Source: an uncultured Mollicutes bacterium (lineage in GTDB: Bacteria > Bacillota_I > Bacilli_A > RFN20 > CAG-826). From it: a stretch of 5,328 bases of DNA. Positions within the stretch are counted from its first letter, which is position 1; every line of letters begins with the position of its first letter. The notes under the pieces were generated by a model. The model was given only the letters and a program-made list of their open reading frames with translations, had not been told where the DNA came from and made no database searches. The position numbers were made by a program, and so were the translations under genes. This document shows, piece by piece, positions 1-5,328 of this stretch. The stretch lies in assembly GCA_945935945.1 (NCBI GenBank), contig CAMESA010000074.1, positions 1 to 5,328 of the forward strand, read 5' to 3'.

Positions 1-2591
1 GATTATCTTTATCTTCTAGTGATGTATCAGAAGTAATCCAAAAACGTGTTCTTGATAAAACACCAGCTGCAAAAGAAGCTTTAATTGCATATTATGAAGG
101 AAAAGAAGCAATCATTAAGAATTTATTGGATTTCTCAAATGAAACTGTGTATAAGAGAAAGTATGCAAATGCAGTAGATTTTGCAAATTGTTACCCTTTT
201 ATTCCGTATCAATTTGATTTATTAGGAAATGTATTAACACAAATTAGAAAAAACAGTTCTTCTGGTAAACATTTAGCAGATGGTAATAGATCAATGCTTG
301 CGTTGGTTCAAGAATCAGCTGTAAGCATTATGAATGAACAGATTGGTGCTATTGTGCCGTTTAATCGCTTCTATGATTGCCTAGAAAGATGGATAGATCA
401 CCAATATCGTAATGTAATTGATGGTGCTTCAAGAAATGAAGAGTTAGAAGCATTTGATGTAGAGATTCTTAAAGTATTATTCATGATCAAGCACGTTAAA
501 GAAATTCAAGCTGATATTAAAAATATTACAACATTAATGATTGATAATGTTGATGCTGATCGAGTAGATTTAACAAATAAAGTAAGCGAAGGTTTAAAGC
601 GATTAATTAAACAAACATTAGTTCAAAAGAACGGTGATTACTATACATTCTTAACAGATGCAGAACAAGAACTAGAACTAGCTGTAAAACGTGAACAAGT
701 ATCAAGTAACGAGATTGTCGGAGAAATGAAAACAATCATTTTTGGAGAACTTTACAATCAAAGTAAATATCAATATAAAACTAAAGTTGCAGCGTCTAGA
801 TATAACTTTGCATTCAACCAAAGAATTGACGATGTTCCTTTTGTACAAGGTAATCCAATTGGCTTAGTAATTATTACACCATATAATGAGAATCATTATT
901 CGGTAAATGAAATTCGACAATTGACCATGTTAGAGCCAGTTGCAGTAATTAATTTACCTAATGAAATCGAATTCCAAAGCGATATTATTAGTTACATTCA
1001 ACTGAAGAAGTATTTAACTAAAAACTCTGGAAATATGGATTCAACTTTCAGAAGTATAAAATTTGCAAAACAAGATGAATTAGCAAAGATAAAAGCAAGA
1101 ATCAAGTTGTTTATTGAACAAGGTTTGAAGGATGCTGAAGTATTTATCAATGGATCAGAAGTTAATATTCCAACTAGAGAAGTGAAAGAAAGAATAAATG
1201 AAGCGTTAAAATTATTAGTTGAAAATGTATATAATAAATTATCTTATATGACGACGGCTCCTGAAATCGATGATTTGAAGAAGTTATTTAATGCAAACCA
1301 AGCAATTCAATTAGATGGTATGCAATTATCTGATAATCAAAATGCATTAGATGAAGTGGAACAATATATAAAGGATAAACATGATCAAGCAGTTGATGTT
1401 AATTATAAAAATATAATAGATAGATACAATAAACACCCTTATGGATGGGTAAATAACGATATCCATTGGTTAGTTTTAAAATTATATAAAATGAAGAGAA
1501 TTGAATTAAAAATGAATGGTTCGTTGATTTTGGAATCAGAAATGAGTGTAGATAGCATTTTACGATTATTTACCTCTTCAACAAATTATGAAAAACTAAT
1601 TGTAAGAAAAAAACCAACAATTTCTCAAAAACAAATTAAAGCTGTCAGTAATATTTGTAAGGAACTGAATTCTGATTTTGTAAAAATAGACGATGTAGAT
1701 CTATTATTCAACAAATCTAAGGAAATTATTAATGAAAAATTAAATGATTTATTCAGATATGAAGCTAGATTTAATGGTAATCCATCGCTTCCAGGAAGAG
1801 ACTATCTTAATAACTTAAAACAATACTGTGTGGAAATGAAAAACAAAAGAGATCCCAATGAGTTCTATCAATATTGTGATAAAAACTTAAATCAAATTCT
1901 AGATTCAGTTGAAGATTTTGAAACTATAGTAACCTTCTTTAATGGCTCTCAAATTAATATATTTGAAAAAGCACAATTAATTTTGCAAAGTATTGATGCA
2001 AACCAAGCATTTATTAATGAACAAAGAGTATTTGAAATATCTAATGAAATTGAAAGATTGATTACTTCAGCTACAATTCTTAATAACATTCCTCAATTAA
2101 GTTTGTTGAATAATGAATATGAAGGTATAGCAAATGATTTACTTAAAAACACAAAACATAGAGTGAAAAATGCGATTGAATTATATCAAAAAAGTACAAT
2201 TGATGAATTAAATAATGAAGATGAATTGGTTATTTTATATGCTGATGTGATTAAGAAAAAATTTGATGATTTACAAACTAAATTAGAAAATTCATCGACA
2301 TTATTAGATGCAAATCATGTTGATACAGAAGCGCGTCAAACGCAAACTAATTTATCTAACACAATCAATGCAATGCGTATTCAATTAGCTACACAAAATG
2401 AAGATGATGACAATCCAAACGAAGATGATGTACCGGTAGTTGTTAAGAACGTATATATTAGAGATTTATTCACAGGTACAAATAAAGCTATAAGTAATAA
2501 AGAAGAGTTGAATGATTTATTAGATAGTCTAAAAGAAAAACTTGAATTGGAATTAGATCAAGGAAACATCGTTAATATAACAATTCAATAA
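1..2591 (+). CDS. brxC: BrxC, BREX type 1 P-loop ATPase, C-terminal part (5' end outside window)
   Basis: BrxC is the large ATPase of type 1 BREX and is needed for phage exclusion. The frame is open from the left edge (first full codon at base 3) to TAA at 2589-2591, giving 862 visible residues. Family members are about 1,200 residues, so roughly the first 340, where the Walker A nucleotide-binding loop is expected, lie upstream. A start at TTG 126 would be artificial: the 41 codons before it are open and read as typical BrxC (SSDVSEVIQKRVLDKTPAAK). Blocks resembling BrxC as I remember the family are YPFIPYQF (192-215), HLADGNRSMLALVQESA (270-320) and HPYGW (1434-1448). The last begins a segment that could be a winged-helix-like fold (inference). 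A helix-rich region at about 1020-1400 may be coiled. Near the end, an acidic linker NEDDDNPNEDD (about 2397-2429) precedes a small C-terminal module, VYIRDLF through NITIQ. pglX follows after 15 bases. The family call is from recalled similarity; the pglX next door strongly supports it. Confidence 0.9.
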   Translation, partial: LSLSSSDVSEVIQKRVLDKTPAAKEALIAYYEGKEAIIKNLLDFSNETVYKRKYANAVDFANCYPFIPYQFDLLGNVLTQIRKNSSSGKHLADGNRSMLALVQESAVSIMNEQIGAIVPFNRFYDCLERWIDHQYRNVIDGASRNEELEAFDVEILKVLFMIKHVKEIQADIKNITTLMIDNVDADRVDLTNKVSEGLKRLIKQTLVQKNGDYYTFLTDAEQELELAVKREQVSSNEIVGEMKTIIFGELYNQSKYQYKTKVAASRYNFAFNQRIDDVPFVQGNPIGLVIITPYNENHYSVNEIRQLTMLEPVAVINLPNEIEFQSDIISYIQLKKYLTKNSGNMDSTFRSIKFAKQDELAKIKARIKLFIEQGLKDAEVFINGSEVNIPTREVKERINEALKLLVENVYNKLSYMTTAPEIDDLKKLFNANQAIQLDGMQLSDNQNALDEVEQYIKDKHDQAVDVNYKNIIDRYNKHPYGWVNNDIHWLVLKLYKMKRIELKMNGSLILESEMSVDSILRLFTSSTNYEKLIVRKKPTISQKQIKAVSNICKELNSDFVKIDDVDLLFNKSKEIINEKLNDLFRYEARFNGNPSLPGRDYLNNLKQYCVEMKNKRDPNEFYQYCDKNLNQILDSVEDFETIVTFFNGSQINIFEKAQLILQSIDANQAFINEQRVFEISNEIERLITSATILNNIPQLSLLNNEYEGIANDLLKNTKHRVKNAIELYQKSTIDELNNEDELVILYADVIKKKFDDLQTKLENSSTLLDANHVDTEARQTQTNLSNTINAMRIQLATQNEDDDNPNEDDVPVVVKNVYIRDLFTGTNKAISNKEELNDLLDSLKEKLELELDQGNIVNITIQ

Positions 2592-2595
2592 GTGT

Positions 2596-2602
2596 AGGTG
2601 AG
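2596..2602 (+). promoter_or_regulatory. Shine-Dalgarno site of pglX
   Basis: AGGTGAG contains AGGTGA, a six-base match to the Bacillota Shine-Dalgarno consensus AGGAGGTGA, and ends about five bases before ATG 2607. An in-frame TAA at 2604-2606 lies directly before that ATG, so translation of this frame cannot begin further upstream. The site and the stop together fix the pglX start. The 15-base gap after the brxC stop has no room for a promoter or terminator hairpin, which implies pglX is transcribed with brxC. Confidence 0.85.
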
Positions 2603-2606
2603 TTAA

Positions 2607-5328
2607 ATGGATAAGACAGCAATAAAGAATTACGCCATCTATGCTAGAAATAAACTTATTCAAAGTGCTGAAGATAAAGCAGCTACTATCGGAATCTATG
2701 AAGATAAAATAGTAGCTCCTTCATCTAAAGGACAAGACTTTGAAGTATATACATCTAGCATTGGTGCAAACGTAACATTAAATAAAGAAGAAATAACTCA
2801 AAGAGAAAATTTAATTAAAAAAATACATAATGATGGATATAAAGAAACAATCGAAGAAGTAGCATATACTTGGTTCAATCGAATCATTGCCATTCGATTC
2901 ATGGAAGTAAATGATTATTTACCATCAAGAGTAAGAATATTATCATCAGAAAATGAAGGACAAAAAGAATCAGATTTAATGCAAAGTCCGTTCTCTGTAG
3001 ACTTTTCATATACTCAAAAAGAAAGAGAGTTAATCATTTCTTTAAAAGATCAAAATAAAATTGATGAATTATTCAAAGCCTTATTCATTAAAGCTTGTAA
3101 TGAATTATCTAATAACTTACCTGACTTATTTGAAAAGACGATCGATTATACAGAACTATTATTCGATATTAGATATAATGACCCTAATGATGTAGTTTAT
3201 AAGTTAGTTAACGAAATACCAGAATCAAACTTCAATGTAGAAGAAGAAGGCCAAGTAGAGATTATTGGATGGATGTATCAATATTACAATACTGAACCAA
3301 AAGCTAGTGTTTATGCTAGACCAAAAGGTTCAAAAATAAAAAAAGAAGATATCCCTGCAGTTACCCAATTATTTACACCGGATTGGATTTGTAAATATAT
3401 GGTGGAAAACTCACTTGGAAGATTATGGTTAGAATCTCATGATGATCCATCATTAAAATCTACATATAAGTATTACCTTGATGAGGCTAAACAAGATGAA
3501 GATGTTCAAAAGCAATTAGATGAAATAAGAAAAAATCGTAATCTAAAACTTGAAGATATTAAGTTAATTGATCCATGTATGGGATCTGGACACATTCTTG
3601 TATATGCTTTTGATGTATTTATGGGAATCTATGAATCAGAAGGATGGAATCCAAGAGATGCAGCTGTATCAATCTTACAAAATAACTTATATGGTTTAGA
3701 TATTGATAAACGTGCATATCAACTTTCATATTTTGCGTTAATGATGAAGGCTAGACAATACAACCGAAGAATCTTAACTCCAAATAATGAAGAAGAACGA
3801 GTTAAACCAAATGTATTTGAAATAAAAGAAAGCAACAATATCTATCGAGATTTATTAACTGGGACATCTGTTAATCAACAAGCAAAAGATGATTTTACTA
3901 GTCTATTAAATCAAATGTATGATGCAAAAGAATATGGATCATTATTAGAAGTAAAAGCAATTGACTTCGATAACTTAAAACAGGCTTTGCAAAATCAAGA
4001 ATTAGCTATGTTTGACAGAGTAATCAATGAAGACATTATTCCTTTAATTGATTGTGCAAAATTACTATCCCAACAATATGATGTTGTTATAACAAATCCG
4101 CCATATATGAGTCCAACAGAGAAACAAAAAGTATTGGCGAATGATCGATATCCTGACTCAAAAACAGATTTGTTTGCAATGATGATTGAAAGGGGGTTAA
4201 TATTTGCTTTTAATTATGGATATAGTTGTATGGTTACCATGCAAGCGTGGATGTTTATATCTTCATATGAAAACTTGCGATTGAAAATTATAGAAAATTA
4301 TACTATATCTAACATAATGCAGATGGAAAATATGGTTATGGGAATAGCGTTTGGTACGGCAGTTTCAAATATTTTTAAAGGTAATTTAAAAGATTTTAAA
4401 GGTACATATAACCAAATAAAATATAAAGATATTAAAAATGATAAACCATATATGTTTCCGATTGAATCAAATAGATTTACTCAAACTAATGCAATTAATT
4501 TTAAGAAAATTAAAAGCGCTCCTATAGCGTATTGGGCTTCAAAAGAAGTTTTAGACATATATAAAGAATGCTCTACATTGAATAATTTTATTGATTGCAA
4601 GTCAGGAATAATGACAGGTTCAGAAGAATTTATAAAGCATTGGTATGAAGTTAAAATTAATAGTATTAAATTTGATTGCAAAACATACAAAGATATGGGT
4701 AATTATAAATGGTTTCCTCTAAATAGTGGTGGTGGATTTAGAAAATGGTATGGAAATAATCTGAAAATTGTTAATCTGTATAAAGATGGATTGGAGATAA
4801 GAAAAACTGTAAAAAATTATAGATTAAGGGATAAAAATTATTATTTCAAAAAAGGAATAACTTGGGGAAGAATTACATCTGGAGATATTGCGTTCCGAAA
4901 AGTGATAAATGGAAGTTTGTTTGGAGATGCTGGGCCGGTAGGATTTGTTGAAAATAGATTAAATTATTTCTTAGCATTTTTATCAACAAATGTGGTTAAA
5001 GAATTATTAGAATATAAAAATCCAACTGTTAATTTTCAAATTGGAGATATTATGTCTTTACCAATGAAATTTGAAAAAGAAGATAATGTTGAATCCATAG
5101 TTGATAAAAACTTAAATATTTCTAAAACTGATTGGGATTCCTTCGAAACATCATGGGATTTTGAAACACATCCGTTTGTTAGACTTCAAAAGACTTTGTG
5201 GGATGCTACAAGTGTAGGATGCACTATGTCTCATTACTATGGTAAGCCAGTAGAAGTTAGTTCACCTTTAGAATTATGTTATTTATTATGGCAAGGTGAA
5301 TGTAATGAAAGATTCAATACTCTTAAAG
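2607..5328 (+). CDS. pglX: PglX (BrxX), BREX type 1 N6-adenine DNA methyltransferase, N-terminal ~907 residues (3' end outside window)
   Basis: PglX transfers a methyl group from S-adenosylmethionine to an adenine N6 in a short asymmetric host site, marking self DNA for BREX. The frame is open from ATG 2607 to base 5327. Family members are near 1,150-1,225 residues, so about 250-300 are missing at the end. In order: MDKTAIKNYAIYARNKLI (1-18), a typical PglX N-terminus; AYTWFNRIIAIRFMEVNDYL (86-105); IIGWMYQYYN (219-228); LFTPDWI (255-261), like motif X of gamma-type amino methyltransferases; DPCMGSGH (322-329), SAM-binding motif I; LYGLDID (361-367), probable motif II acidic residue; NPPY (497-500), catalytic motif IV. 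The C-terminal half keeps PglX blocks SGIMTG and WYEV (666-682), GGGFRKWYGN (708-717), ITWGRITSGDIAFR (751-764), PTVNFQIGDI (806-815) and DWDSFETSWDFETHPF (842-857), and ends at NERFNTLK. All catalytic motifs are intact, so the visible part looks functional. A type IIG restriction enzyme is the alternative; brxC upstream argues for PglX. The methylated site cannot be read from the sequence. Confidence 0.95.
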   Translation, partial: MDKTAIKNYAIYARNKLIQSAEDKAATIGIYEDKIVAPSSKGQDFEVYTSSIGANVTLNKEEITQRENLIKKIHNDGYKETIEEVAYTWFNRIIAIRFMEVNDYLPSRVRILSSENEGQKESDLMQSPFSVDFSYTQKERELIISLKDQNKIDELFKALFIKACNELSNNLPDLFEKTIDYTELLFDIRYNDPNDVVYKLVNEIPESNFNVEEEGQVEIIGWMYQYYNTEPKASVYARPKGSKIKKEDIPAVTQLFTPDWICKYMVENSLGRLWLESHDDPSLKSTYKYYLDEAKQDEDVQKQLDEIRKNRNLKLEDIKLIDPCMGSGHILVYAFDVFMGIYESEGWNPRDAAVSILQNNLYGLDIDKRAYQLSYFALMMKARQYNRRILTPNNEEERVKPNVFEIKESNNIYRDLLTGTSVNQQAKDDFTSLLNQMYDAKEYGSLLEVKAIDFDNLKQALQNQELAMFDRVINEDIIPLIDCAKLLSQQYDVVITNPPYMSPTEKQKVLANDRYPDSKTDLFAMMIERGLIFAFNYGYSCMVTMQAWMFISSYENLRLKIIENYTISNIMQMENMVMGIAFGTAVSNIFKGNLKDFKGTYNQIKYKDIKNDKPYMFPIESNRFTQTNAINFKKIKSAPIAYWASKEVLDIYKECSTLNNFIDCKSGIMTGSEEFIKHWYEVKINSIKFDCKTYKDMGNYKWFPLNSGGGFRKWYGNNLKIVNLYKDGLEIRKTVKNYRLRDKNYYFKKGITWGRITSGDIAFRKVINGSLFGDAGPVGFVENRLNYFLAFLSTNVVKELLEYKNPTVNFQIGDIMSLPMKFEKEDNVESIVDKNLNISKTDWDSFETSWDFETHPFVRLQKTLWDATSVGCTMSHYYGKPVEVSSPLELCYLLWQGECNERFNTLK
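4560..5057 (+). other. PglX probable target-recognition region
   Basis: This part of pglX (about residues 652-817) lies after the catalytic NPPY and before the SWDF block, where PglX and type IIG enzymes carry the domain that reads the DNA target. Conserved scaffold blocks (SGIMTG..WYEV, GGGFRKWYGN, ITWGRITSGDIAFR, PTVNFQIGDI) alternate with lysine- and asparagine-rich stretches that resemble nothing I recognise and would be the specificity-setting loops. No ATC isoleucine codon occurs here, unlike the catalytic half. The boundaries are approximate and the functional assignment is inferred from family layout. Confidence 0.6.

Noticed and set aside
126..128. TTG as the start codon of the brxC reading frame
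   Set aside because: The frame is open upstream to the window edge and those 41 codons read as normal BrxC sequence, so this TTG is an internal leucine.
2592..2606. Promoter or terminator between brxC and pglX
   Set aside because: Only 15 bases are available, they are taken up by the ribosome binding site and spacer, and there is no inverted repeat or T-run.
4192..4196. Run of five G in pglX as a possible phase-variation tract
   Set aside because: It is unusual in such AT-rich DNA, but five bases is short for slipped-strand switching and the frame is intact across it. Phase-variable tracts are normally longer.
4481..4690. A 69-codon open frame on the minus strand
   Set aside because: It lies wholly inside pglX opposite a conserved region (SGIMTG, WYEV). 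Its hydrophobic translation is what AT-rich antisense commonly gives, and I see no convincing ribosome binding site or recognisable domain.
2607..5328. Type IIG restriction-modification enzyme instead of PglX
   Set aside because: Motif I and NPPY alone would allow this. The N-terminal MDKTAIKNYA block, GGGFRKWYGN, the SWDF block and the adjacent brxC together point to PglX, and no N-terminal nuclease motif is evident.

Overview
The window carries two adjacent, same-strand genes from the core of a type 1 BREX (bacteriophage exclusion) defence locus. They are the C-terminal ~860 codons of brxC, a large P-loop ATPase, and the first ~907 codons of pglX (brxX), an N6-adenine DNA methyltransferase. 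Both genes are cut by the window edges. Nearly every base is coding; the only non-coding DNA is the 15-base gap (2592-2606) holding the pglX ribosome binding site. I see no RNA gene, mobile element, CRISPR array or terminator.

Layout. Positions 1-2591 are brxC without its N-terminus. The reading frame is open to the left edge, so the gene starts upstream of the window. A Shine-Dalgarno-like AGGTGAG follows, and pglX runs from ATG 2607 off the right edge. I translated pglX codon by codon to base 5327 and found no stop or frameshift. It shows SAM-binding motif DPCMGSGH, catalytic NPPY, and the conserved blocks of the PglX target-recognition half.

How the genes work together. The known type 1 BREX order is brxA, brxB, brxC, pglX, pglZ, brxL, so brxA/brxB are expected to the left and pglZ/brxL to the right, all outside the window. 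In characterised systems PglX methylates the adenine of a short non-palindromic site on host DNA. Phage lacking the mark is blocked by a mechanism that needs the other Brx proteins, including the BrxC ATPase. The tight spacing here fits co-transcription.

Organism. Two sampled 60-base lines gave 25% and 33% G+C. Codons are dominated by AAA, GAA, TTA and AAT, and the gene start has a strong Shine-Dalgarno site. This suggests a low-GC Bacillota or a close relative; genus cannot be told. BREX itself is a described system. The less ordinary signals are an ATC-free (isoleucine) stretch over the target-recognition half of pglX and a comparable one in the middle of brxC.
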